Source: Vibrio albus
GTDB lineage: Bacteria; Pseudomonadota; Gammaproteobacteria; Enterobacterales; Vibrionaceae
DNA: 64,000 nt
Direction of reading: 5' to 3'
NCBI RefSeq assembly: GCF_003144035.1
Contig: NZ_QFWT01000014.1
Coordinates: forward strand, 1-64,000
The position numbers were made by a program, and so were the translations under genes. Position 1 is the stretch's first letter. Each line of letters starts with the position of its first letter. The notes below the pieces were generated by a model. That model had not been told where the DNA came from and ran no database searches. It saw only the letters and a list, made by a program, of their open reading frames with translations. Below, in pieces: positions 41,844 through 50,740 of the stretch.

Positions 41844-42212
41844 CTATTGCAAATGAGGAGAAAGTTTGTCCCAATGGAGATAATAAAAGCCCAGTGCTAA
41901 TCCGGTAATCAACACCATCAGAAATACGGCCACTCCCCAGACAAACCGGTTAGCTCTTGGTGTCAGCTCTTTTTCACAATCATCACACACCGCAAAAAAA
42001 TGCTGACGGTCTTCCAGGGAATATCCCTCTTCATGCACAATTTTATTGCGGATGGTGGCCACATAACGCAGTTTGCTAATAACATCGTGCGGAAGCCGCT
42101 CCTCACAACTGCTAACCAACTGATGCAGCCCCCGTCCGTCCGCATGATACCGAATCCGGAGCAGCTTCTCTAAACGGCGCACCCGCTTAACCACTTTCTC
42201 TATATCCGACAT
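41844..42212 (-). CDS. DUF4145-like (HEPN-type) protein with C-terminal membrane helix
   Basis: 122 residues from the ATG at 42212 (AAGGA upstream). A helical domain at about 1-85 contains TIRNKIVHEEGY, an R-N-x3-H motif as in HEPN/DUF4145 proteins, some of which are ribonucleases. A single transmembrane helix follows at about 92-112 (FVWGVAVFLMVLITGLALGF). Function unknown; it would present a small HEPN-like domain to the cytoplasm. It lies between yhhN and the ars operon on the same strand. Confidence 0.6.
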   Translation of the reverse strand: MSDIEKVVKRVRRLEKLLRIRYHADGRGLHQLVSSCEERLPHDVISKLRYVATIRNKIVHEEGYSLEDRQHFFAVCDDCEKELTPRANRFVWGVAVFLMVLITGLALGFYYLHWDKLSPHLQ

Positions 42213-42333
42213 ATCCCAGTTCCTTTTGCTTATCTGAGCCAACCTGACAGCCATGCAGGTATAAGTGAATCACTCTTCCTGCATGGTTATAACTGTAGTA
42301 TAGAGCATAGATACAGAATAAAAGTCAGTAAAA

Positions 42334-43557
42334 TCAGCAGATAATTGCTTTATCTTCTGTTTTGGGAAGATACAGGGAAATAACCGTCGTGATAGCCAGA
42401 AATGCAAACGATACCCACAAGCAGGCTGCGAGCCCCGCCATCTGGAAAACCCAGCCGGATAAAATAGTGCCGATAAGGCGTCCCATTGCATTTGCCATAT
42501 AATAAAAACCGACGTCCAGAGACACACCATCTCCTTTGGCATAACTCACAATCAAATAAGAATGTAGTGAGGAATTCACAGCAAAAACCGCCCCGAAGAT
42601 CAGCAGCCCGGCAATAATCACCAGTTCTGGCTGCCAACCTATCTGTACGCCATAGGCAATCAACCCGGTCACCACCGACAATAGTAGTGCCCAGAATAGA
42701 GCGGCAGAGCCATCCGGAACCTTGCCTTCCGCTTTTCCTGTGATCCTTGGAGCCATGCCCTGTACCACACCATAGGCAATCACCCACAAGGCAAGAAACC
42801 CGCCAACCCAGATATGGTTCCAGCCAAAGACTGTCCCAAGATAAACCGGCAGAGCGACCACAAACCAGACGTCCCTTGCGCCAAACAAAAACATTCGTGC
42901 TGCAGAAAGAATGTTGATACTCCGGGATTTAGAAAAGATATGTTTAAACTTAGGCTTATTTTTCGCTTTCCCCATATCGCTCTCAAGCCACATCAGGCTT
43001 CCGAGCAATACCAGAACCAACACGCCGGCCATGACCAGCACAGATGCCTTGAATCCAACAGCAGAAAGCAGCAATCCGCCCACAAAGAACCCTGCCCCTT
43101 TCAGTGCGTTTTTAGAACCGGTCAGAATAGCGACCCATTTATAAAGAGCGCCCTGCTGATCACCGGAAACCAGGGTTTTGATGGCACTTTTCGCACTCAT
43201 CTTATTCAGGTCTTTAGCAATGCCGGATACCGCCTGCGCTGCCATCACCCAGGGAATCGTCAGCCAGATTTCCGGCACAGCCAGCATCGCTAAAGCTCCA
43301 ACCTGCAATGCCAGACCAATATTCATGGTGCGGTTCAGTCCGAGACGGGCACCCAGCCATCCCCCCACTAAATTGGTTACCACGCCAAAGAACTCATAAA
43401 AAAGGAACAGAGAGGCAATAGCCAGCGTGCTGTAGCCAAGATCATAAAAATACAGCACCACCAGCATACGCAGGGCACCGTCGGTAATAGTGAAGTTCCA
43501 GTAGTTGAATGTCACCAGCATATACTGACGAACACTTTTATCCAGACTTGAAAACAT
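42334..43557 (-). CDS. arsJ: Organoarsenical efflux MFS permease ArsJ
   Basis: 407 residues, 11-12 hydrophobic helices of the major facilitator superfamily. The N terminus (VTFNYWNFTITDGALRMLVV, LGYSTLAIASLFLFYEFFGV) and the neighbouring GAPDH and ArsR genes identify ArsJ. Established role: export of 1-arseno-3-phosphoglycerate made by the adjacent GAPDH from arsenate. The product hydrolyses outside, giving net arsenate resistance. A strong terminator (43607-43661) separates it from the upstream genes of the operon, so its expression needs readthrough or its own promoter. Confidence 0.92.
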   Translation of the reverse strand: MFSSLDKSVRQYMLVTFNYWNFTITDGALRMLVVLYFYDLGYSTLAIASLFLFYEFFGVVTNLVGGWLGARLGLNRTMNIGLALQVGALAMLAVPEIWLTIPWVMAAQAVSGIAKDLNKMSAKSAIKTLVSGDQQGALYKWVAILTGSKNALKGAGFFVGGLLLSAVGFKASVLVMAGVLVLVLLGSLMWLESDMGKAKNKPKFKHIFSKSRSINILSAARMFLFGARDVWFVVALPVYLGTVFGWNHIWVGGFLALWVIAYGVVQGMAPRITGKAEGKVPDGSAALFWALLLSVVTGLIAYGVQIGWQPELVIIAGLLIFGAVFAVNSSLHSYLIVSYAKGDGVSLDVGFYYMANAMGRLIGTILSGWVFQMAGLAACLWVSFAFLAITTVISLYLPKTEDKAIIC

Positions 43558-43606
43558 AAGCTAACCCGTTGAATGACTTAATCAATAATAATTGCGCGAT
43601 AGATAA

Positions 43607-43661
43607 TAAAAAAGGCTCTGAAAGCTTTTGGATCATAGTAACCCAAAAGCTTGAAGAGCCT
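43607..43661 (-). terminator. Strong hairpin terminator inside the ars operon
   Basis: On the minus strand a stem AGGCTCT...AAGCTTTTGG pairs with CCAAAAGCTTT...AGAGCCT and is followed by TTTTTT. It lies 45 bases after the phosphatase stop and about 50 bases before arsJ, so it would attenuate or separate arsJ transcription. Confidence 0.85.
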
Positions 43662-43705
43662 GTTACAACGCCTTCTTTGTCAGCGTATCAGAGCAAGAGC
43701 CCTGG

Positions 43706-44212
43706 CTACTTTGTTGCCTGCTTGGCAACAGCATCGATATACTCGACCTGCACTGACTTAGTAAATGCGCCCGGACGCAGAGCCTTCACTTCCGTTTTAA
43801 TCGTATCCAGCTCCCAGCCACGCTCTAATAGAACGTGTGCAGCCAGCAGCCCGGTACGGCCTGAACCGCCCATACAATGCAGCGCAACTTTACCGCCATT
43901 ATCCAGCACAGACTGCAGCTTAGGGCTGTTCTGTTGCCAGCCTGAATCAAAGTCACTGTTCGGCGCACAGTCATCTTCTATCGGCTGATAACACCAGTTC
44001 ATGCCCAGTTCTTGGGTTAATTCCGGTAACTGTGCAACGCCCGCTTTTTCCATTTCTTCATAACTAAGAGCGGTAACAATAGCCTCAACACCCTGAGCTT
44101 TCAGTTGCTCTAGTGACGCTTTCAGCTCCGTTCCCTTAGTGCCCGGACAAGGGGTTAATACTAACGCCGCATTGTTATCACTGACGGATAGTTCCCAGGT
44201 TGGATGTGTCAT
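43706..44212 (-). CDS. Dual-specificity-type (CDKN3-like) cysteine phosphatase in the ars operon
   Basis: 168 residues with the CX5R signature HCMGGSGRTG at about 114-123 and a general-acid Asp candidate in QPIEDDCAP. It resembles the cyclin-dependent kinase inhibitor 3 branch of dual-specificity phosphatases. It is not the low-molecular-weight ArsC type, though it lies between the GAPDH and arsJ genes and may act on arseno- or phospho-metabolites or reduce arsenate through its Cys. The gap to the GAPDH gene is 54 bases. Confidence 0.85.
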   Translation of the reverse strand: MTHPTWELSVSDNNAALVLTPCPGTKGTELKASLEQLKAQGVEAIVTALSYEEMEKAGVAQLPELTQELGMNWCYQPIEDDCAPNSDFDSGWQQNSPKLQSVLDNGGKVALHCMGGSGRTGLLAAHVLLERGWELDTIKTEVKALRPGAFTKSVQVEYIDAVAKQATK

Positions 44213-44266
44213 AATTAATCCTTTTGACTGCTTAATATCTTGTTTCTCGGTGTCTGGTTTTAATTT

Positions 44267-45268
44267 CTAGGCCAGGCCGACTTTACGCACCAGTTCAGCA
44301 GTACGGGTCGCATAGCCCATTTCATTATCGTACCAGGCATAGACTTTCACCATACGAGTACCGACCACCATAGTCGACAAAGCATCTACGATGGTTGAAC
44401 GCTGGTCACCTTTGTAATCAATAGACACCAACGGACGCTCCTCAAAGCCGAGGATGCCTTTCAGTTCACCTTCAGAGGCTTCTTTAAGCAAAGCATTCAC
44501 CTCTTCCGCTGTCGTATCGCGTTTGACATCAAAGATAATATCGGTCAGCGAGGCATTCGCCAGCGGAACACGCACGGCATGGCCGTTAATCTTATCTTTC
44601 AGTTCAGGGAAAATTTCCACAATGGCCTTAGCAGAACCCGTCGTTGTCGGGATCAGGCTGGTACCACAAGCTCGGGCACGGCGCAGATCCGAGTGCGGAG
44701 CATCCAGAATGGTCTGGGTATTTGTCAGATCGTGAATGGTGGTGAAAGAAGACTGCTCGATACCCAGCTTCTCGTGAATCACTTTAACGACAGGAGCAAT
44801 ACAGTTCGTCGTACAAGACGCCGCGGTAACAATCTGATGTACCTGTGGATCAAAGATATGGTCATTCACACCCACAACGATGTTCGCAATGCCGTCCTCT
44901 TTTACCGGAGCAGAAACGACAACGCGCTTAACGCCCTGCGCCAGATATTTCTTCAGGAAAGACCCTTTACGGTGTACGCCGGTTGATTCAATCACGACAT
45001 CACAGCCAGACCAGTCTACTGCGTCAATATCACGCTCCTGAGTCACCGTAATTGTCTGACCGTTAATCTGCATGGTCGAATCTACTGCGGTAACCGGATG
45101 GTGCCAGCGTCCCTGCACTGAATCAAACTCCAGCAAGTGGGCCAATGTCGCCGCATCCCCGGCAGCATCATTGATCTGCACAAACTCCAGTTCTTCCCAG
45201 TCAAATGCCGCTCTCAGCGCCAGACGACCAATACGCCCGAACCCATTAATTCCGACTTTAATAGCCAT
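44267..45268 (-). CDS. ArsJ-associated glyceraldehyde-3-phosphate dehydrogenase
   Basis: 333 residues with NAD-binding INGFGRIGRLALRAA and the active site ASCTTNCIAPV (Cys about 152), plus YDNEMGYA near the C terminus. In ars operons this GAPDH uses arsenate in place of phosphate to make 1-arseno-3-phosphoglycerate for ArsJ. The assignment over a glycolytic Gap rests on the arsR and arsJ neighbours and on differences from housekeeping GapA (for example LEFDSVQGRW). Confidence 0.93.
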   Translation of the reverse strand: MAIKVGINGFGRIGRLALRAAFDWEELEFVQINDAAGDAATLAHLLEFDSVQGRWHHPVTAVDSTMQINGQTITVTQERDIDAVDWSGCDVVIESTGVHRKGSFLKKYLAQGVKRVVVSAPVKEDGIANIVVGVNDHIFDPQVHQIVTAASCTTNCIAPVVKVIHEKLGIEQSSFTTIHDLTNTQTILDAPHSDLRRARACGTSLIPTTTGSAKAIVEIFPELKDKINGHAVRVPLANASLTDIIFDVKRDTTAEEVNALLKEASEGELKGILGFEERPLVSIDYKGDQRSTIVDALSTMVVGTRMVKVYAWYDNEMGYATRTAELVRKVGLA

Positions 45269-45314
45269 TTCACCATCCTCTTTAGTCGCTATGTTCTGCT
45301 ACGGTCAGGCCCTT

Positions 45315-45638
45315 TTATGCCTTAGCCGCATGTAAACGTTTAATATCTTCCCGATACAGATCTTTCAGGCATTCCGATTGCTTCAGGCTCTCGACCACTT
45401 TGCGAAACCAGCCCGGTAAATCCTCAGAGACCTTATAACGGACCCGCGCACCATCTCGTTCATCGACCAGAAATCCACACTGCCTCAGTTGAGCCAGATG
45501 GCGGGAAATCTTAGGCTGACTTTCTGCTAATGCGTGAGTCAGCTCAGAAACACATAGGCCTTCTTCCCTGGCAACCAGCAACAGGCAACGGATCCTCGTT
45601 TCGTCTGACAGCATTTTAAAATAGTGAGCAGGGCACAT
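45315..45638 (-). CDS. arsR: ArsR/SmtB-family arsenical repressor
   Basis: 107-residue winged-helix repressor (LAESQPKISRHLAQLRQCGFL). The usual ELCVCDL metal site reads GLCVSEL, with only one of the two Cys; other Cys residues (C2, C18, C54, C90) could complete an As(III) site, so its inducer site is atypical. First gene of arsR-gapdh-phosphatase-arsJ and expected to repress it. The A/T dyad upstream (about 45650-45675) is the likely operator. Confidence 0.9.
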   Translation of the reverse strand: MCPAHYFKMLSDETRIRCLLLVAREEGLCVSELTHALAESQPKISRHLAQLRQCGFLVDERDGARVRYKVSEDLPGWFRKVVESLKQSECLKDLYREDIKRLHAAKA

Positions 45639-45649
45639 ATGATAAACCG

Positions 45650-45695
45650 TATATCTGAATATGCGTATATATTTAGCAAAAACCGTCCCTACGTC
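45650..45695 (-). promoter_or_regulatory. Probable ars promoter/operator region
   Basis: The minus strand has TTGCTA and, 18 bases on, GATATA as weak -35/-10 candidates. The imperfect A/T dyad around ATATACGCATAT lies between them, where a repressor would block polymerase. The limits are approximate. Confidence 0.4.
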
Positions 45696-45847
45696 AAGCA
45701 GGATCGAATCACTGTCATCGAATATTCATATTTGCTCTGACTGATGTTGAGTTTTAACGGTAACAAACAAACTCATACAAGATTACGACTTACCAAGTCT
45801 GGTAGTCGAGTGCTATTCTACACACTCTCATACGCGATACCGTTCAG

Positions 45848-46834
45848 ATGATGCATCCAAACTCACCACCTTATATTCAGGAAGACGAACTATTTCAGGC
45901 CATGCAGGGGCCTGTCGCAGAACTGTGGGAGCAACGAAATGAAGGCCTTGTTTCGGCCACCGACGGAAAAAAATTGTTCTGGGTCAGCCTCACCTCACCC
46001 TCCCATACAAGGGCCATCGTCGTGGTCAACGGCCGGATAGAGTCAGCCTGGAAATACCAGGAGCTATTTTACGATCTCTTCCATCAGGGGTTTGATATCT
46101 ATTCCTTTGATCACCGGGGACAAGGGCTGTCCGAACGGCTTCTTGATAGCCACCCGGACAGAGGATACGTCGGACACTTTAATGATTACATACTGGATTT
46201 AGCCAGCCTGATATCGTTTTTCCCGCTGGGCAAATACCAGCAGAGATTCCTGCTGGCTCACTCAATGGGCTGTACGATCACCGCGCGCTACCTGCAAACC
46301 ACACCCAACCACCCGTTTGACCGTGTCGCCTTCTGTTCGCCCATGTTCGGCATTAATATACCCGCGCATCTGAAACCGATCAGCGGACCGTACAGCTGGC
46401 TATTACGAACCTTTAATCCTATAGAGACTTATGCGCCCGGACAGACCGACTACTGCGTCAAGCCCTTTGAAGATAATCCCCTCACGCGTAGCCAGAACCG
46501 TTATCAGTGGTTTCGTGAACTCTATGACAAAATGAATCAGCTCCAGCTCGGAGGGTCTACCATCCACTGGGTCTGGCAAAGCCTGTCAGCTATCCGGACC
46601 TGTCTCCGCCAGGCTCGGAAAATACACATACCTGCCCTGCTACTTCAGGCAGAAAAGGATGAAATCGTCGACAATCAGGCACAGATTACTTTTTTCCGCC
46701 GGCAGAAAAAACATTGCCCGGATTCAGAATTCAACGTATTCGAAGGCAGCCGGCACGAAATCCTGTTTGAGCAGGACGCGACCCGTAACCAGGCATTGGA
46801 TATGATTATTCACTTTTTTACCCAGAAGGCATGA
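45848..46834 (+). CDS. pldB: Lysophospholipase L2-like alpha/beta hydrolase
   Basis: 328 residues with the alpha/beta hydrolase fold: VVVNGRIESAWKYQEL, FDHRGQGLSERL, nucleophile Ser in LAHSMGCTI at about 139, and a His near the C terminus (GSRHEILFE). Matches PldB, which cleaves lysophospholipids. Followed by yigL, the same order as in E. coli. Confidence 0.92.
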   Translation: MMHPNSPPYIQEDELFQAMQGPVAELWEQRNEGLVSATDGKKLFWVSLTSPSHTRAIVVVNGRIESAWKYQELFYDLFHQGFDIYSFDHRGQGLSERLLDSHPDRGYVGHFNDYILDLASLISFFPLGKYQQRFLLAHSMGCTITARYLQTTPNHPFDRVAFCSPMFGINIPAHLKPISGPYSWLLRTFNPIETYAPGQTDYCVKPFEDNPLTRSQNRYQWFRELYDKMNQLQLGGSTIHWVWQSLSAIRTCLRQARKIHIPALLLQAEKDEIVDNQAQITFFRRQKKHCPDSEFNVFEGSRHEILFEQDATRNQALDMIIHFFTQKA

Positions 46835-46963
46835 ACAAGGCACATATCCGGATAAAAAGGGGAAATGCGAATGAGAATTTTACCCTCTTTTTCCAGGGTA
46901 TTTTCGCATACACTATGGCGGCGTCTTAACCAGACCCCAAAGTAAGTTTAAAGAGAGGACCGT

Positions 46964-47782
46964 ATGACCACTGATGTAACGAATGTATTTCAAATTGTCG
47001 CTTCTGATCTTGACGGCACCCTGCTGGCACCGAATCATCGACTGAGTGAATTCACGAAAGAAACTCTCCGCGAACTGAACCGGAAAGGGTATGTGTTTAC
47101 CTTTGCAACTGGTCGCCATCATATTGATGTCGCGGCAATCCGTGGTCAGGCAGACATTCCGGCTTACATGATCACTTCTAATGGTGCCCGGGTGCATGAT
47201 CAGAACGATCAGGTTATGTTCAGTAAAGATGTTCCGGAAGATCTGGTACAACCGGTGATTGATATCGTTAAAACCGATCCTGCTATTGTCATCCATGTCT
47301 ATCAGGAAGATCGCTGGTTGCTGAGCCGTGAAGAGGAACAGCTGAAAGAATACCATAAAGACTCCGATTTCCCTTATATGCTGTTTGATGTGGATAACGC
47401 GCCGTCAAAGCATGTGGTGAAGCTGTTTTTCTCTTATGCCGATCATGATTATCTGGCCCGCTATGAAGCAAAACTCAAAGCGGCGTTTGGCGACCAGCTC
47501 TATATTGCTTTCTCTAGTCCCTGGTGTCTTGAAGTCATGGCCCCGGGTGTATCAAAAGGTGCCGCCTTACAAGCAGTGGCTGAATCCCGCGGGCTCAACC
47601 TGAAGCACTGCATTGCTTTTGGGGATGGTATGAACGATCTGGAAATGCTGACAATGGCACAGAAAGGCCTGCTGATGGAAACCGCACACGAAAAAGTGAA
47701 AGCCGCACTACCAGACATCGAACAAATTGGTTCCAACGCTGACGATTCCGTCGCCCGCTATCTGGAAAAGCACCTGTTCTAA
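46964..47782 (+). CDS. yigL: Cof-type HAD phosphatase (pyridoxal phosphate phosphatase YigL)
   Basis: 272 residues. HAD motif I ASDLDGTLL (catalytic Asp at about 18), motif II TSNGA, motif III Lys in KGAALQ, motif IV GDGMNDLEML. YigL dephosphorylates pyridoxal 5'-phosphate and sugar phosphates. AGAGGA precedes the ATG. It lies 129 bases after pldB and is followed by a terminator. Confidence 0.93.
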   Translation: MTTDVTNVFQIVASDLDGTLLAPNHRLSEFTKETLRELNRKGYVFTFATGRHHIDVAAIRGQADIPAYMITSNGARVHDQNDQVMFSKDVPEDLVQPVIDIVKTDPAIVIHVYQEDRWLLSREEEQLKEYHKDSDFPYMLFDVDNAPSKHVVKLFFSYADHDYLARYEAKLKAAFGDQLYIAFSSPWCLEVMAPGVSKGAALQAVAESRGLNLKHCIAFGDGMNDLEMLTMAQKGLLMETAHEKVKAALPDIEQIGSNADDSVARYLEKHLF

Positions 47783-47803
47783 GCCTGGTGAGCACCATTC
47801 ATT

Positions 47804-47833
47804 AAGCGGGTCAGCCTACTGATCCGCTTTTTT
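47804..47833 (+). terminator. Rho-independent terminator of yigL
   Basis: Stem AAGCGGGTCAG / CTGATCCGCTT (one G-T pair) with a short loop and a run of six T. Confidence 0.88.
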
Positions 47834-47934
47834 GCTGTCGCTCCCATTTACCCTACTCCGTCCGCGTCCAGCCCAACCGTCATAAACGGAATATGCAATA
47901 ATGCCGCCCATGTGTATTATCAGGAAGGACCATT

Positions 47935-49485
47935 ATGACATCCGGTATAAAATCACTCATCTTCTCCTGTCTGCCCCTCGTTTTTCTGCAGGCATGTACG
48001 GTTTCTCAGCCCACCACCGATACTCAGTCGGCAAAGCCCACCGACGCCAGAATGGAGAAACCATCCAACAATACCCCCTCTGTCCGTCCGCAAACGTTTA
48101 TGCTGCGCGGGCAACTGGTACTGAGCAGCGATATCCAGACCATCACCCCCTGCAACAGTAACCAGCAGTTTATTGTCCGCTTTGTTGACCCACATGAGCT
48201 CAGCCAGGCCAAAGATCAGATTCCACACCCTAACCAGCCCGTTTATGCCGAGCTTATTGGCAACCTCGAGGCACCGGACGAGAACGGGCCGGAGGGAGAT
48301 TTTCGGGCCCGGTTTAAGGTTGCCGATATCAATATACTCACCCCGGACGCCCGCACCGGCTGTCAGCAGGTAACTCACTCCACCCGTGCATCTGGCCATG
48401 ATCCCGACTGGTCTGTGCGTTTTCAGAAAAACCGCCTGCTCTATCGTATTGGAAAAAAAACAGAACACAGTACACCTCTGCAAGCCACTCGTTTAGGAAC
48501 AGAGGAACGGCGCTATGAGCTGAATAACGGGAAACTGATACTGGAAGGACGCCTCTGCTCCCCTGATAACAGTGGTTCCTTATTCGGCTGGAACAGCCTT
48601 TTTACCCTGAATAAACAGACCTATCATGGCTGCGCTTCTCTGGCGAACCTTGATACGACCCTTCACTGGACGGGGCTTTACCAGGCCTCCAGCACCCAAA
48701 ACCGGGACTTTAGTGTTCAGATGCAGTTGCATGCAGATCATACCGCCACCACCAGCTATCACTACCAGAGTAGTGGTGAAGCCGGACGGGAAAGCGGTTT
48801 CTGGCAACAGATCGACCATCAACGGATTCAGGTCGTCATGACCCGGTATCAGGGACAAAAACTGATTGCTGAACGCATTTTCAGTGGCGACCCATACCAG
48901 CTCACCGCCACAACAGAGACGGTCAATGGCATCGCTTATCCGATTAAAGATGGTGGCCTGACCCTATTCCGGACTCAAGCCAGCCAGAAAATCGGCCGAT
49001 TACTCCCCCAAACCAGAACACTGGAAGAGCAGACTCTCTCTTCATCCTCGGAATATCGTCCGGATGTGGCGAAAGCGCTGCAGCACTATTTTCAACTGCA
49101 TCGCACGCCGATAGGGGATACCCGCTACCGTTGGCTTAAGTTTGATCTGAACCGTGATGGTAAAGAAGAGCTGCTTGCTCTGATGAACTGGTGCGGAAAG
49201 CAGGGCTGTACCATGCTGGTGTTTGAGGATGAACAAGGGAAGTGGCGGTTTAACAGCCGTATCAACGGAGTGAGTACGCCTTTCAACCTCGGAACCCGGC
49301 AGCAGGCCGGATGGCAAGAACTGGTGTTTCCGGAACACACGGGTCAACCCAGGGCTCTGCCGTACACAGGGGTCAGTTATCCAACCAGTGTGGAAAATGG
49401 TGAAGCCGTATCTTCCGGGCGTGTCGGTAAAATAACCCTGTTCCGTGACGGACTCTCACCACAGGAGAAAGGCATCAAGTTATAA
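47935..49485 (+). CDS. Multidomain lipoprotein (COG3650 / NlpE-like)
   Basis: 516 residues. Lipoprotein signal peptide with lipobox LQAC (Cys at about 21). Residues about 55-260 look like COG3650-type heme/stress lipoprotein repeats (LRGQLVLSSDIQTITPC, GKLILEGRLCSP). About 262-360 is an NlpE-like or META-like beta domain (GLYQASSTQNRDFSVQMQLH). The C terminus has an EF-hand-like stretch (KFDLNRDGKEELLALMNW). NlpE senses surface contact and copper stress through Cpx; this protein's own role is not known. AAGGA upstream. Confidence 0.72.
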   Translation: MTSGIKSLIFSCLPLVFLQACTVSQPTTDTQSAKPTDARMEKPSNNTPSVRPQTFMLRGQLVLSSDIQTITPCNSNQQFIVRFVDPHELSQAKDQIPHPNQPVYAELIGNLEAPDENGPEGDFRARFKVADINILTPDARTGCQQVTHSTRASGHDPDWSVRFQKNRLLYRIGKKTEHSTPLQATRLGTEERRYELNNGKLILEGRLCSPDNSGSLFGWNSLFTLNKQTYHGCASLANLDTTLHWTGLYQASSTQNRDFSVQMQLHADHTATTSYHYQSSGEAGRESGFWQQIDHQRIQVVMTRYQGQKLIAERIFSGDPYQLTATTETVNGIAYPIKDGGLTLFRTQASQKIGRLLPQTRTLEEQTLSSSSEYRPDVAKALQHYFQLHRTPIGDTRYRWLKFDLNRDGKEELLALMNWCGKQGCTMLVFEDEQGKWRFNSRINGVSTPFNLGTRQQAGWQELVFPEHTGQPRALPYTGVSYPTSVENGEAVSSGRVGKITLFRDGLSPQEKGIKL

Positions 49486-49516
49486 CCCATCATTTCATGG
49501 TATTTAAATACAACAA

Positions 49517-49536
49517 GGGCCCGTCATGACGGGCCC
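49517..49536. terminator. Perfect 20-bp palindrome, terminator between convergent genes
   Basis: Two exact arms GGGCCCGTCA / TGACGGGCCC between the lipoprotein gene and hemY. On the plus strand it is followed by CTGGCTTTTCCTTT. Confidence 0.75.
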
Positions 49537-49555
49537 CTGGCTTTTCCTTTATCAT

Positions 49556-50740
49556 TTAATGCTTTGCTTCCAGTAATGTCAGAGCCTGACGAGAGACATC
49601 TCCGGCAGCCTGCGACATATTCTGATGCTCAAGCGCTTCCGCCAATGCCGTATAATCCGAGACATCGGCACGAACCGACAGCGCTTTCTCCAGATACTGC
49701 TGGGCTTTATCCCACTGTTCACTGCGCAGATAACATTTACCCAGAGCGCTGTTGGCTGCTGCATTATCGGTCTCTTTTTTCACCACTGATTCCAGCAGTG
49801 ATACCGCTACAGTGGCGTCCGGGAGGTTCATCTCCGGCAACAGTTTCAACAATGCATCATCCGGATTTTTCTTCACCATATTACGGATAAGGCGATAAGC
49901 GTCTTCATCCGCATTACGCTGGATAAGCTGACTGACCAGACATTCGAGTAACTTCGCGTCTTTTTTCCACTTACGCGGCAGACTATTCCAGTGTGTAAGC
50001 AGTCCGTCACTGCCGCTCTCGGCCGCGATATCTGCAAGCACACCACACTGAGCCCGTTCTTCCAGATCCAGCTGCTCCTGCAGTGAAACCTGTTTAACCT
50101 TGGTCAGCTTAGGCAGCAAATCCAGTAACGCCCGCCAGTTTTGTAGCTGAACATAGGTGGTTTTTAACAGGTTCAGGATAATTGGATTATTCGGATGCTG
50201 ATCTTTCAGTGCAGATAACGTTTCCAGAGCCGCTTGATACTGCCCTTCCTGAATCTGCTGTTTCGACCTTGTCAGGGCAACCGCCAGCCCTGCATTTTCC
50301 TGATCACCAGCCAGAGCCAGATAACGATCCCGCTTCGCCGTATCACCCATTCCCTGAGCCGCTTCTGATGCGATCAGATAACAAAGCAACGGCATATCAT
50401 GGTGCTCTGCCAGGCGGGTAACCTTTTTCTCGGCAAGCTGCCAGTCACCTTCCAGTAACTTGATAATGCCTTCGTTGGTCTGACGGCGTGCCTTTTTCAG
50501 TTTACGCACACTAAACCAGTTCCAGGTAAACGTCGTGGCCCGCAGGGACTTTTTAATCAGAAATTCCAGCCCGAACAACACGGCCAACAAGGCGATCACC
50601 AATATCACTAAGGTCGTCACACTCATTTCTGTGGTTGTACCCGCAACAGAAATCAGCACATACCCCTGCTGTCCGGCATACTGGGTACCGACAAACAGCC
50701 CCAGCCCTAATATAACAAAGAGGAAAGCCGCTCGAATCAT
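49556..50740 (-). CDS. hemY: HemY, TPR membrane protein of the haem operon
   Basis: 394 residues: two N-terminal membrane helices (about 3-20 and 40-62), the HemY_N domain, then tetratricopeptide repeats to the C terminus (ALGKCYLRSEQWDKAQQYLE). Last gene of hemC-hemD-hemX-hemY; its ATG overlaps the hemX stop (4 bases). The family is linked to late porphyrin handling, but the exact role is unsettled. Not the protoporphyrinogen oxidase also called HemY in Bacillus. Confidence 0.94.
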   Translation of the reverse strand: MIRAAFLFVILGLGLFVGTQYAGQQGYVLISVAGTTTEMSVTTLVILVIALLAVLFGLEFLIKKSLRATTFTWNWFSVRKLKKARRQTNEGIIKLLEGDWQLAEKKVTRLAEHHDMPLLCYLIASEAAQGMGDTAKRDRYLALAGDQENAGLAVALTRSKQQIQEGQYQAALETLSALKDQHPNNPIILNLLKTTYVQLQNWRALLDLLPKLTKVKQVSLQEQLDLEERAQCGVLADIAAESGSDGLLTHWNSLPRKWKKDAKLLECLVSQLIQRNADEDAYRLIRNMVKKNPDDALLKLLPEMNLPDATVAVSLLESVVKKETDNAAANSALGKCYLRSEQWDKAQQYLEKALSVRADVSDYTALAEALEHQNMSQAAGDVSRQALTLLEAKH

